A stretch of 47,019 nucleotides of DNA from contig LDAQ01000129.1 of NCBI GenBank assembly GCA_001028025.1, positions 1 to 47,019 on the forward strand, in the 5' to 3' direction. The stretch is from Faecalicatena fissicatena (GTDB lineage Bacteria; Bacillota; Clostridia; Lachnospirales; Lachnospiraceae). The translations under genes were made by a program, and so were the position numbers. The notes under the pieces are model-generated. The model was not told the DNA's origin. It searched no databases and saw only the letters and a program-made list of their open reading frames with translations. Positions 27,208 through 36,113 of the stretch are shown here, piece by piece (within the stretch, counting starts at the first letter, position 1; each line of letters opens with the position of its first letter).

Positions 27208-27300
27208 CCCCGCCTTTCTTCATATGGTACCTGCTTCGTTTCTCTATACAGCCATAATAAGCGGTTGCGGTCGCAATGTAAAGTACGCACCTCAAAGTTG

Positions 27301-27337
27301 CTTAGTATCTTTACGATACTAAGTTACTTCAATTATA
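27301..27337 (-). promoter_or_regulatory. Operator and -10 of the PPOX-ferredoxin gene
   Basis: CTTAGTATC and GATACTAAG form a perfect 9-bp inverted repeat around TTTAC (27301-27323). On the minus strand a TATAAT (27332-27337) lies just upstream of it, so the repeat sits around the start point, as expected for a repressor site. HxlR, encoded 230 bases away and divergent, is the likely binder. The rest of 27208-27567 is AT-rich with no gene. Confidence 0.65.
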
Positions 27338-27567
27338 CTTTGTTACTTTTTTGTCAGTACTTGCTATTTTTCCATTTAGCAGTATATAATCAACATAGGA
27401 ATATATAACATACTGTAACACCTTTCCATCTGCTGAGAAAAGTAAATCTTGCATATTTATATTTTTTCTCATACAGCAGGTTTCATACCAATATTATTAT
27501 AATCCCATTATAATATAGAAAAAAGACTTGTTTTTTTTTAATCATTTATGTACAAGGAGGTCCTGTT

Positions 27568-27894
27568 ATGGATACTGCAAAGAATCTTCCGGAATGTCCT
27601 GTAGAGATGACACTGCAGCTGATCGGAGACAAGTGGAAGGTACTCATCATACGAGATTTGCTGGATGGAACCAAACGTTTTAACGAACTGATGCGTTCTG
27701 TGAACGGAATTACCCAGAAGGTACTCACAAGCCATCTCCGTGCTATGGAAGCCGCCGGACTGGTGAACAGAAAAGTGTATCCCGAGGTGCCGCCCAGGGT
27801 AGAGTATTCCCTTACCGAGACGGGACTGAGCTTAAAACCGGTTCTGGATTCTATGGTCATGTGGGGGCTGGAATACAAAAAACGTGAGCTGTGA
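27568..27894 (+). CDS. HxlR-family winged-helix regulator, probably redox-sensing
   Basis: The 108-aa protein is a classic HxlR: PVEMTLQLIGDKWKVLIIRDL opens the DNA-binding domain (shortened here: GDKWKVLIIRDL), and NGITQKVLTSHLRAME and YPEVPPRVEYSLTETG complete it. A cysteine at residue 10 (LPECPVE) occupies the position used for thiol sensing in HypR/YodB members. AAGGAGG precedes the ATG. It faces the flavin/Fe-S protein gene. Confidence 0.9.
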   Translation: MDTAKNLPECPVEMTLQLIGDKWKVLIIRDLLDGTKRFNELMRSVNGITQKVLTSHLRAMEAAGLVNRKVYPEVPPRVEYSLTETGLSLKPVLDSMVMWGLEYKKREL

Positions 27895-27936
27895 TACTGC
27901 CTGATTAGAATACAAAAAAGCAGACCTGAATAAGTA

Positions 27937-27985
27937 AAACAGCAGGCACCTCCTGTCAAAGAGCCGCCTGCTGTTTCATTTATTC
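27937..27985. terminator. Bidirectional terminator between hxlR and the binding-protein gene
   Basis: AAACAGCAGGC (27937-27947) pairs with GCCTGCTGTTT (27966-27976). T-rich sequence follows on the plus strand and TTTACTT on the minus strand. It separates two convergent units. Confidence 0.7.
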
Positions 27986-28026
27986 TGTCATTATTTCATC
28001 AAAATCATTATAAAAGATTATGTAAA

Positions 28027-29121
28027 TTATTCGAGAGAGATTTTGAATTCATATTTTGCATCCGGGTTTGTTACCTTGGATATATTCTTCCATTCAATCG
28101 GTGCATCTCCGGACATGAACTTTTCTTCAAACTGATCGAGATTCTCCTGTGATACTGCCAGCAGTTCCAGCTGTACATTCTTCTCTCCATCGTATGTATT
28201 GCCATTTACGACATCGAATGCTACAACTGCACCGAATGCTGCCTGCAGATAATGGCCGCCTGTAGAGAACCACAGTTCTTTTGCCTTCATTGATTCAACA
28301 GCAGGATTCAGTAGATCCATTCCGCCTACTTTGACATCTTTTATCTTACCCTCTTCTTTGAGTACGTTTACTGTAGCCAGAGCCAGAGAATCATTATAGC
28401 ACCATACGCCGTCTACCTCAGGATGTGACTGATACAGATTACGGAATGTCTTGTCACCATCGTCCCAGTTCTCGCCTGCATATTCGAACTGAAGCAGTTC
28501 TACATCAGGATTTTCTTTCAGTGCCCTGTCGAGTCCCTCTTTTCTGCCCTCTGCAACAGAAGTTCCCTGGAATCCTCCGATTCCTAAAAGCTTCGTGCAT
28601 CCTGCATCGATCATGGACATAGCGATCTGATAACCAGCTTCTTTATCATCAGGTCCGATAAAGCATACGTAGTCTTCCCCTGCCTTCAGATCATCTCCAG
28701 GCCAACGGTCAATGATAACAAGTGGAATCCCTTTTTCTTTACATGCCGCAGAGATACCGGCACATACTGATGCATCCTGCGGACCCAGAACCAGGGCATC
28801 AATACCTCCGGAAATCATACTGTCCACGTCTTTGATCTGTTCTGACTGGTCATTGTTGCAGTCGTCTGCCGTAACATTGAAGCCAAGCTCATCGGCTGCC
28901 TGTTTTACATAAGTTAAGGCATTGCCCCAAAATTCATTGTTTGCAGTAGGATAAGAATATCCGATTGTTATTTTTTCTGTGCTTTCTGTCTTTTCTGTCT
29001 TTCCACCGGTGTCTTCTTTTTTAGTATCGCCTTCTGTTTTCTTGTCTGAACCGCATGCTGCAAGACCAAATATCATACAACCTGTTAACAATACTGCCAA
29101 TACCTTTTTTATATTCTTCAT
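28027..29121 (-). CDS. Sugar or cyclitol substrate-binding lipoprotein, second paralogue
   Basis: The 364-aa RbsB/IbpA-like protein has a lipoprotein signal with lipobox LAAC near residue 23, a Lys/Glu/Thr-rich linker, then a periplasmic-binding-protein fold: ITIGYSYPTANNEFWG, IVIDRW region (LVIIDRWPGDD) and NPAVESMKAKELWFSTGGHY. It is closely similar along its length to the protein at 37697-38767, but here it sits behind a dehydrogenase with no permease of its own. It probably feeds the ATPase/permease pair at 35140-37628. Confidence 0.9.
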   Translation of the reverse strand: MKNIKKVLAVLLTGCMIFGLAACGSDKKTEGDTKKEDTGGKTEKTESTEKITIGYSYPTANNEFWGNALTYVKQAADELGFNVTADDCNNDQSEQIKDVDSMISGGIDALVLGPQDASVCAGISAACKEKGIPLVIIDRWPGDDLKAGEDYVCFIGPDDKEAGYQIAMSMIDAGCTKLLGIGGFQGTSVAEGRKEGLDRALKENPDVELLQFEYAGENWDDGDKTFRNLYQSHPEVDGVWCYNDSLALATVNVLKEEGKIKDVKVGGMDLLNPAVESMKAKELWFSTGGHYLQAAFGAVVAFDVVNGNTYDGEKNVQLELLAVSQENLDQFEEKFMSGDAPIEWKNISKVTNPDAKYEFKISLE

Positions 29122-29169
29122 ATATATTCCCTCCCGATTTATAGATTACATTACACAGATAACAACTAA

Positions 29170-30345
29170 CTATTTTATAACTGGTGCATCGTAATGAGGC
29201 ACGATATATTCCTCTGTAAGCGGTAAATCTACCCATGAATTGGTTTCCATAGATTTGTAGGCTCCAACAAGTACGTCTGTAACGAGCGCACTGTCTTCTG
29301 GTGTCAGTGACGGCGGTACATCCTTTTCCACACAGTCAAGGAAGTGCTCCAGCATAGATTTGTATGCCCAGCCACGTTTCGGATAGATCGGCACCCAGCG
29401 TTTCGGAACATTTCCGTCCGGCTGCATAATATCTTCTGACCAGAATAACTGCGGATAACGATACTCTTTTACAATCTCAGGAAGTTCGCTCTGCTTGAAA
29501 TCTTTGTCTGTATATACTGCAAGAGGAGCCGTCTGATATGGATTCGTTGCTTCAGAACCTGTGAAGATGGTTCCCTCAGTTCCGTATACTTCTGAAATAT
29601 TGGATACACATGGTGAATATCTGTCACCACTGATAACACCTGTAGCGCCATTTTCAAATTCGATTGTGATCCAGAAGGAGTCATCCAGTTCTGTATATTC
29701 TTCCGGTGTTCCCAGTCTCTTAATAATACCCATTACACGTTTCGGTCTGCTTCCCATCAGGAACATCAGAAGGTCGGCTCTGTGAGCTCCCAGATCGAAT
29801 AAAGCGCCTGCCCCGGCCAGCTTCGGATCGGAACGGAATGTGGTGTAGGATAACTGCTCGTGATAGAGGCTCCAGCCTTCATGCAGTGAAGAACGTCCCA
29901 TCATCGGTTTTCCGATAAATCCTTCGTCCATCAGCTGTCTTGCAATCCTGTTCTGCTCCCAGAAACGCTGGTTTGTTCCTGCCATCAGGAAAACGCCTTC
30001 TTTTTTGGATACTTCTACCATCTTCCATGCTTCATTGTGTGTGCAGGCAAATGGTTTTTCTACGATAACATGTTTTTTCGCTCTCATTGCATCAATTGCC
30101 TGCTGAGCGTGGAAACGGTTCGGTGTACCTACGATAACTACCTCTACGTTCTTATCTTCCAGCATCTGCTCGTAGTCAGTATATGTTTTTTCCGGCTCCC
30201 ACTTTTTGCTCATTTTCTCCAGAATCTCAACATTTGTGTCGCACAGTGCAGCCAGCTTTGCATTTGGCAGTGCTGCGATTGACGGGCAGTGTCCAATCTC
30301 GGCGATAGAACCGGCTCCTACAATACCTACTCCAATTTGTCTCAT
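29170..30345 (-). CDS. Gfo/Idh/MocA-family NAD(P)-dependent dehydrogenase
   Basis: The 391-aa protein starts with the Rossmann motif GIVGAGSIAEIGH, has the family EKPFAC motif near residue 97 and the catalytic block GALFDLGAHRADLL near residue 190. Relatives oxidise inositols, sugars or sugar acids at one hydroxyl. A LacI-type operator and promoter lie directly upstream and a substrate-binding protein gene follows 48 bases downstream, so it probably acts on the imported compound. Substrate cannot be read from sequence. Confidence 0.9.
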   Translation of the reverse strand: MRQIGVGIVGAGSIAEIGHCPSIAALPNAKLAALCDTNVEILEKMSKKWEPEKTYTDYEQMLEDKNVEVVIVGTPNRFHAQQAIDAMRAKKHVIVEKPFACTHNEAWKMVEVSKKEGVFLMAGTNQRFWEQNRIARQLMDEGFIGKPMMGRSSLHEGWSLYHEQLSYTTFRSDPKLAGAGALFDLGAHRADLLMFLMGSRPKRVMGIIKRLGTPEEYTELDDSFWITIEFENGATGVISGDRYSPCVSNISEVYGTEGTIFTGSEATNPYQTAPLAVYTDKDFKQSELPEIVKEYRYPQLFWSEDIMQPDGNVPKRWVPIYPKRGWAYKSMLEHFLDCVEKDVPPSLTPEDSALVTDVLVGAYKSMETNSWVDLPLTEEYIVPHYDAPVIK

Positions 30346-30389
30346 AATAGTTACCTCCTTAGATTATTAATAATAGTAGTTAAGGTTAA

Positions 30390-30446
30390 AGTTAACGTTA
30401 CAGCTTATGTGTAAAAAAATAAAGTTATTCTGCTGAAGTTTGTCAA
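30390..30446 (-). promoter_or_regulatory. Promoter and LacI-type operator of the dehydrogenase operon
   Basis: On the minus strand TTGACA (30441-30446) and TTTATT (30418-30423) are 17 bases apart. AGTTAACGTTACAG (30390-30403, plus-strand reading) lies just downstream of the start point and matches the operator seen at the other promoters of this island. Confidence 0.7.
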
Positions 30447-30546
30447 CTTTTCCTTTGGCTTTAAGCTTGACTTCATTATACTGGTATTTTTAGCTAATTT
30501 CTTTCAATATCGATCCATATAATAGCACAATATGCCCAAAACATTA

Positions 30547-31458
30547 TCAGCAGCTACAGACATGTTCTTCTGTCTTTCCGCTTTTTCTGCGCAGTTCCCT
30601 CGGAGTAATTCCATAAGTCCGCTTAAAAATCCTGGTAAAATAGCTGCTGCTGTCATATCCTGCACCAACTGCGATATGTACAATAGAATCCTCTGTTGTC
30701 TCCAGCTCAATTTTAGCCTGATACAGCCGGTACTGGTTGAGATATTCCACCGGGGATATCTGCATCCCCATCTGAAAACAGCGGATCGCCTCGCTTTTAC
30801 TGATGTTCGCCGCCTGGGCTATGTCCTCGAGATACAGCTTTTCCGAATAATTTGTCTCAATGTACCTCATCATCTTGCGCAGGCGTGACTGGGAACGCAG
30901 CGAAATACCCAGCTTCTCCATTTTGACCAGTGCCTCCCTGTGGCTGCAGAGCAGCATCCACAAATCACAGATTCGTATATGCATATCCAGTTCACAGAGC
31001 TTTTTACTGCTGCATGTCCTGAAAATATCATCCAGCTTCCCAAGAGCCTGCTCCTGCCATTCCATATCGGATCTCAGAACAATATGAGAACAATCTGATT
31101 CGATAAAGTCTCTGATATATTTTTCATAAATAATCGATGTTTCTGCTGCAATCAGATCAGGTGAGAATAAAATATTGGAGATCACTCCATTCTGGCAGTT
31201 TTCTATACTGTGTACAACCCTTGTGTTTATAAATAGCCCTTCGCCTTCTTCCAGCCTGATCTGCTTGTTTCCGATCAGACAGAATACAATACCATGCATA
31301 ACCTTTACAAATTCAAACTCTCTATGCCAATGCCACTCAATCTTTTCTTCATCAAACTGCTGTACCTCTTCCCAGTTGTACTGGAAAGGAAATTCCTCTG
31401 TCCCATGCGCCCTCAGTTCCTTTAATGTCTCATCGGTTATTATTTTTGTAATCTGCAC
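30547..31458 (-). CDS. AraC-family transcriptional regulator
   Basis: The 303-aa protein joins an N-terminal cupin domain (WHWHREFEFVKVMHG near residue 42) to two C-terminal helix-turn-helix motifs (LEDIAQAANISKSEAIRCF and the GYDSSSYFTRIFKRTYGITP signature). Such proteins usually respond to a sugar and activate nearby genes. It lies between the phosphohexomutase gene and the dehydrogenase operon, all on the same strand. Its target is not evident. Confidence 0.9.
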   Translation of the reverse strand: MQITKIITDETLKELRAHGTEEFPFQYNWEEVQQFDEEKIEWHWHREFEFVKVMHGIVFCLIGNKQIRLEEGEGLFINTRVVHSIENCQNGVISNILFSPDLIAAETSIIYEKYIRDFIESDCSHIVLRSDMEWQEQALGKLDDIFRTCSSKKLCELDMHIRICDLWMLLCSHREALVKMEKLGISLRSQSRLRKMMRYIETNYSEKLYLEDIAQAANISKSEAIRCFQMGMQISPVEYLNQYRLYQAKIELETTEDSIVHIAVGAGYDSSSYFTRIFKRTYGITPRELRRKSGKTEEHVCSC

Positions 31459-31586
31459 GAATCACAGCCCCTTTTTTATCAGGCATCAGCCCTTTAAACT
31501 TTCCAACATAGTTATGATCATTTCGGCATGGTCAAATGCCGACCCGTCTTTTCCGCCGTCCATGTATACCCCTCATATTCTGCCGC

Positions 31587-33104
31587 TCATTCAGGAATTT
31601 TGCTTAAACTTTCATATCTTTCCAAGAACGGCCTGATTCTGCTGATAATCACTGCAATTCCGCCTGTTTTGTCGGCCTCAAAATTCAGCGGTATAATCGG
31701 GTCGTGCAGCGACATCCTGATCAGCATCCAGCCGCTCACTTCCTCATCCTGAAAGTTGATGCGTATCCCCTCATAATTTGGTTCTGCAATATAAAAGGTC
31801 TTCTCTTCCTCTGCAAATTTTCTGAAATCCTCCAGCACTTTCCTGCCGTACTCTTTATACTCCGGTGTCTGGATCTGCAGGCGGAGCTCCCTGCTCTCGG
31901 CGGCTTTTTTCAAACCGGCTGTCATATCTTCTAATCTCCGCCCTTCCCGCCTGCATACCGCCAGCCGGCTGATGATCACCACGCTCATATAAGCGCCGTC
32001 GTCCAGAAAATAGTTTTCCTTCACCGCTCCGTGGCCCGAAGTTTCGATTGCCAGATGCGTTTCTTCCCCTTCTTTATTCAATCGTATGGCCTCATTAATC
32101 ACATTCTTATAACCGCGCTTAAATCTGTGATGCTTCATGTTCAGCTGCTTCTCCAAAAATTCTGTCAGATAATCTGAGGTTACAGAGTCTGTTACGATCG
32201 TTGTATTCGGATATTTCTCTGATAGTATGGCCGCCATCAGAGCAATGATAGCATTTTTATTCACTTCCTCACCGTCTGCAAATACAACGGCCGCCCTGTC
32301 TCCGTCCGTATCAAATATCACACCCAGATCCGCCTTTGCATCCAGCACGGCCCTCTTTACGGTATCCATGGCCTTTTCATTTTCCGGATTGGGTACGTGC
32401 ACCGGGAAGGTACCGTCAGGATTCATGCAGATACTACCCTCGGTGGAGGCTCCCAGCGGCTCCACCACATTCTTAAAATACCCGCTCACTCCGTTGGACG
32501 CATCAATCACAATGTGCAGCCCTTTCAGCGGATGTTCATAGTCCCCGGCGCAGACCTCCTCACAGATCAGTTTTTTCAGATGCTCCGTGTAAGCTCCCAC
32601 CAGATCTGCTTCCTCGGCTTTATGGTACTCTGTCTCATAGTTCATTCTTGATATCAGCGCCGCCCGCTCCAGTATGGCCTTGATATCCCGGCTCTCCAGC
32701 CCGCCCTCTTTTGTGAAAAACTTCATGCCGTTCCTATTGGACGGAAGATGGCTTGCGGTAATCATGACCGCCCCGTCATACCCGAATCCCTCCAGAACCG
32801 TTGACATAAACATAGATGGTGTAGAGGTCAGCCCGCAGTCATATACCTTGCAGCCTCTTCTTCCCAGGCCGTTTACCACTCCTCTTTTCAGTTCCTGTGC
32901 GGAAAGCCGGGAGTCATTACCCACGCCGACCCTTAATTCACCGCCTGTGCCGCGCTCTGCCAGATATTCTGCAAATGCCATGGCTATATCCCGCACAATA
33001 TCTTCCGTCAGGTTCACCTCTTCCCCATCAGTCCCCTCCAGCGCAACGCCTCTCACATCACTTCCGTTCTGCAGCTGCAAATAAGCCTCTTTCCAAATCT
33101 CCAT
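31587..33104 (-). CDS. Phosphohexomutase (phosphomannomutase/phosphoglucomutase family)
   Basis: The 505-aa alpha-D-phosphohexomutase has the phosphoserine loop TASHLPSNRNGMKFF, the metal loop DTDGDRAAVV, the sugar loop with ETSGHGAVKEN and a C-terminal phosphate-binding domain with RMSLHDPIIPLNFE. It interconverts 6-phospho- and 1-phospho-sugars; glucose versus mannose preference cannot be read. It follows the VOC gene by 11 bases. Confidence 0.88.
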   Translation of the reverse strand: MEIWKEAYLQLQNGSDVRGVALEGTDGEEVNLTEDIVRDIAMAFAEYLAERGTGGELRVGVGNDSRLSAQELKRGVVNGLGRRGCKVYDCGLTSTPSMFMSTVLEGFGYDGAVMITASHLPSNRNGMKFFTKEGGLESRDIKAILERAALISRMNYETEYHKAEEADLVGAYTEHLKKLICEEVCAGDYEHPLKGLHIVIDASNGVSGYFKNVVEPLGASTEGSICMNPDGTFPVHVPNPENEKAMDTVKRAVLDAKADLGVIFDTDGDRAAVVFADGEEVNKNAIIALMAAILSEKYPNTTIVTDSVTSDYLTEFLEKQLNMKHHRFKRGYKNVINEAIRLNKEGEETHLAIETSGHGAVKENYFLDDGAYMSVVIISRLAVCRREGRRLEDMTAGLKKAAESRELRLQIQTPEYKEYGRKVLEDFRKFAEEEKTFYIAEPNYEGIRINFQDEEVSGWMLIRMSLHDPIIPLNFEADKTGGIAVIISRIRPFLERYESLSKIPE

Positions 33105-33115
33105 TTTTCTGCTCC

Positions 33116-33565
33116 TTACCTTTCATAAAATTCGATCTTCGTCCCCTCAGGGTCCCAGCAAAATGCGTATTTTTTTCCGGTTATCCGGTCTCTTTTCACC
33201 TCTGTTACAGGTACGTCATTTTTGCTCATGCGTTCCACCATGCGCTCCACATCATCCGTCAACAAAGAGAAATGGTTGAATCCCGGCAGGGCGGGGTCTG
33301 CTGTTTTGTCCTCTTTCCTGCTGGTGCCGTCTTCCCGGATAAAAAGCTCGGCTATATATCGCCCGCCGCTGTACAATTCCAGCTTCTTTGCATTTTTATT
33401 GACGGAAAATGATTCCCTGAAGATTTCAAATCCCATATAATCCACGTAGAACCGAACCGCTTCCTCGTAATCTGATGCGATAACGCTTATATGGTGAAAT
33501 TCCAGAGCACAATCCCCTGCCTGTTCCTTACGTCCGCTGTCTGGCGGAATATCTTTTTCTAACAT
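33116..33565 (-). CDS. VOC-family (glyoxalase-like) protein
   Basis: The 149-aa protein shows two beta-alpha-beta modules of the vicinal oxygen chelate fold: FHHISVIASDYEEAVRFYVD (His ligand) and FNHFSLLTDDVERMVERM (second His), ending with a Glu in DPEGTKIEFYE. These residues would bind a divalent metal. Members include lyases, epimerases and dioxygenases. It may act on an intermediate of the neighbouring sugar pathway. Specific reaction unknown. Confidence 0.85.
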   Translation of the reverse strand: MLEKDIPPDSGRKEQAGDCALEFHHISVIASDYEEAVRFYVDYMGFEIFRESFSVNKNAKKLELYSGGRYIAELFIREDGTSRKEDKTADPALPGFNHFSLLTDDVERMVERMSKNDVPVTEVKRDRITGKKYAFCWDPEGTKIEFYER

Positions 33566-33660
33566 CTCGCTCTCCTCCCTGCCTGTATATCCTCTGCTGC
33601 CAATGCTTCAGAACAACCGCCTCAGGATAACAATTTTTAAAATAGTATTTAAAACTTTCC

Positions 33661-33703
33661 CCAAAAAAACAACTCTCTGGCCCCTCAAAGCCAAAGAGTT
33701 GTT
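33661..33703 (-). terminator. Terminator of the transporter-rpiB-aldolase operon
   Basis: AACAACTCT (33668-33676) pairs with AGAGTTGTT (33695-33703), extended by GGC/GCC. On the minus strand seven T residues follow. It starts 23 bases after the aldolase stop. Confidence 0.85.
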
Positions 33704-33726
33704 CTCCTGGATACGCAGTATCCGAA

Positions 33727-34662
33727 TCAGGCTTTTCCTGATGAGCCTAATACACACTGTATTTTATGTTTTACCAGTTCTCTTACATTGTCTCTGCCCG
33801 GCCGCAGGTATTGCCTTGGGTCAAAATGAGAAGGATTTTCTATAATGTCCTGTCTCACCGCGGCTGTCATGGCCAGGCGCACATCTGAATCTATATTGAT
33901 TTTGCATACTGCCGACTTGGCAGCCTGTCTGAGCATATCTTCAGGAATTCCAATCGCATCATCCAAAATTCCGTTATACTTGCGTATCATATCTACATAT
34001 TCCTGATTTACGGATGAGGAACCGTGAAGCACGATCGGATAATCAGGAAGTCGTTTCTCGATCTCGGAAAGGATATCAAACCTAAGCTGTGGTTTTTGTC
34101 CGGGTTTGAACTTGAATGCCCCGTGGCTTGTTCCGATTGCAATTGCCAGTGAATCGACACCTGTCCGGTTTACAAACTCTTCCACTTCATCGGGGTTCGT
34201 GTAGGATGCATCTTCTGCACTCACATTTACATCGTCTTCTATACCTGCCAGTTTTCCCAGCTCTCCCTCTACCACAACCCCTTTGCTGTGGGCATACTCT
34301 ACCACCTTTTTTGTCAGTGCGATATTGTCTTCAAAGCCGTGTTTGGAACCGTCGATCATTACAGAGGTAAAGCCCCCGTCTATACAGGATTTACAGATCT
34401 CAAAGTTCTCCCCGTGGTCCAGATGCAGCGCAATCGGAATGTCCACATCCAGCACCGCCGCTTCCACAAGTTTCATCAGGTAAATATGCTTTGCATATTT
34501 CCTTGCGCCTGCCGATACCTGGAGAATAACCGGTGACTGTTCCTGCTGTGCCGCTTCCGTGATCCCCTGTATAATCTCCATGTTATTTACATTAAATGCC
34601 CCGATCGCATAGCCGCCGTCATATGCCTTTTTGAACATTTCAGTTGTTGTCACCAATGCCAT
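33727..34662 (-). CDS. Class II ketose-bisphosphate aldolase
   Basis: The 311-aa zinc aldolase shows GAFNVNNMEIIQGI near the start, ALHLDHGENFEICKSC with the catalytic Asp and zinc His, VEGELGKLAGIEDD, the IGTSHGAFKF zinc loop and LHGSSSVNQEY. It cleaves fructose-1,6-bisphosphate or a related ketose bisphosphate (tagatose, 6-phospho-5-dehydro-deoxygluconate). As the last gene of a sugar-import operon it is more likely catabolic than the housekeeping glycolytic enzyme. Confidence 0.92.
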   Translation of the reverse strand: MALVTTTEMFKKAYDGGYAIGAFNVNNMEIIQGITEAAQQEQSPVILQVSAGARKYAKHIYLMKLVEAAVLDVDIPIALHLDHGENFEICKSCIDGGFTSVMIDGSKHGFEDNIALTKKVVEYAHSKGVVVEGELGKLAGIEDDVNVSAEDASYTNPDEVEEFVNRTGVDSLAIAIGTSHGAFKFKPGQKPQLRFDILSEIEKRLPDYPIVLHGSSSVNQEYVDMIRKYNGILDDAIGIPEDMLRQAAKSAVCKINIDSDVRLAMTAAVRQDIIENPSHFDPRQYLRPGRDNVRELVKHKIQCVLGSSGKA

Positions 34663-34676
34663 GTTGCATCCTCCTT

Positions 34677-35117
34677 TTACTGTTCACTTTCAATCTTTGC
34701 AATTTTATCGATTCTGGTCTGATGCCGGCCGCCTTCAAACTCTGTGTTCAAAAACAGATCTGTCATCATGAGTGCCAGCCCCGCCCCCACAACACGACCG
34801 CCCATACAGAGCACATTGGCATCGTTGTGCTGTCTCGTAAGCTTTGCGCTGAAACAGTCGGAACAGCAGGCTGCACGGATTCCCTTCACCTTATTGGCTG
34901 CGATGGATATTCCGATCCCTGTGCCGCAGCACAGAATTCCTTTTTCACATTCTCCCGCTGCCACTGCTTTTGCCAGCGGATACGCTGTATCTGCGTAATC
35001 CACGGCCTCCGGATGAAAGCTTCCAAAATCCCGGACTTCGATTCCCTGACCTGTCAGATATTCTTTGATCTCCTCTTTTAATGCAAATCCGCCATGATCG
35101 CTGCCTAATGCTATCAT
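34677..35117 (-). CDS. rpiB: RpiB-type sugar-phosphate isomerase
   Basis: The 146-aa protein has GSDHGGFALKEEI at its start, the active-site cysteine in LCCGTGIGISIAANK and RQHNDANVLCMGGR. RpiB interconverts ribose-5-P and ribulose-5-P; close relatives handle allose-6-P or galactose-6-P. Placement between a permease and an aldolase in an operon under LacI-type control suggests a role in catabolism of the imported compound. Confidence 0.9.
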   Translation of the reverse strand: MIALGSDHGGFALKEEIKEYLTGQGIEVRDFGSFHPEAVDYADTAYPLAKAVAAGECEKGILCCGTGIGISIAANKVKGIRAACCSDCFSAKLTRQHNDANVLCMGGRVVGAGLALMMTDLFLNTEFEGGRHQTRIDKIAKIESEQ

Positions 35118-35139
35118 TTATTTTTCCTCCAGTCTTTCA

Positions 35140-36087
35140 TTATCTGACGATCATATTCGGCTTTCTCTCTGTTGAAACGGCAACCGCAAAGATAACAACA
35201 AGCCCCTTGATCAGCAGCTGGACTTCTGAAGGCATTCCCCAGAGTACCAGGCCGTTTGCGAGAATACCGATGGTCAGTACACCGATGAGAGTACCTCTTA
35301 CACCGCCGACACCACCGGTCTGAGATGTTCCGCCCAGTACAACGGCTGTGATAACGTCCAGCTCATATCCGACTCCGACAGAAGGAGAACCCGAACCGAT
35401 ACGGGCTGCCATAACAATACCGCCGAGTGCTGTCAGAACTCCTGCAAACAAGAACACCAGCACTTTCTGCTTTCTTACATTAATACCACTTAATCTTGCT
35501 ACATTCTCCTCACCGCCGACCAGTCTGGTGTAGCGTCCGAAGAGTGTAAAACGTTCTATGATGAATACAATGACAAATGCCGCGATTGCAATAATCAGAA
35601 TCCATGGCCTTAATCCGAATACCTGTTTGATTGCCCCATTATAATCAACCATCGTGATAGAACCGCCGCTGATCATAGTAACAAGCGCACGGGCTATGGA
35701 AAGCATACCAAGTGTTACGATGAATGTCGGTACTTTCAGGCGTACATGGATAATTCCCATGAATAAGTAACACACAAGTGATACTGCTACTGTAGCAAGA
35801 AGGGCAACGAGCAGGTTGTTGGTTGACAGGTAGATCTTAGCTACAATTACTCCGCAGAGACTGATCATGGAACCGACGGAGAGATCGATACTTCCCATCA
35901 GGATGATAAATGTTCCGCCCAGTGCACAGATCAGAAGGTCTGTAGATGAAGTCAGTACGCTTAAAAGGTTGCTAACGTTCAAAAATTTACCGGCAGTCGA
36001 AAATGAAAACAATATAAATAAAATCACAAACGCCGCCAAAGAAATATTCTTTTTTATAAAACCTGTCACTACATTTTTATTTTCCAT
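35140..36087 (-). CDS. Ribose-type ABC transporter permease
   Basis: The 315-aa permease has eight or more hydrophobic segments and family motifs GGTFIILMGSIDLSVGS, TFIVTLGMLSIARA and GGVGGVRGTLIGVLTIGIL. It belongs to the RbsC/XylH group and needs the ATPase encoded just upstream. No second permease is present, so it should work as a homodimer. Confidence 0.93.
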   Translation of the reverse strand: MENKNVVTGFIKKNISLAAFVILFILFSFSTAGKFLNVSNLLSVLTSSTDLLICALGGTFIILMGSIDLSVGSMISLCGVIVAKIYLSTNNLLVALLATVAVSLVCYLFMGIIHVRLKVPTFIVTLGMLSIARALVTMISGGSITMVDYNGAIKQVFGLRPWILIIAIAAFVIVFIIERFTLFGRYTRLVGGEENVARLSGINVRKQKVLVFLFAGVLTALGGIVMAARIGSGSPSVGVGYELDVITAVVLGGTSQTGGVGGVRGTLIGVLTIGILANGLVLWGMPSEVQLLIKGLVVIFAVAVSTERKPNMIVR

Positions 36088-36113
36088 TTTTTAATATTCC
36101 TTTCTATATAGAA

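Noticed and set aside
31486..31563. 25-codon frame with AGGGG before its ATG, between the phosphohexomutase and araC genes
   Set aside because: Too short, ordinary composition and no recognised similarity. It could be a gene remnant but cannot be supported.
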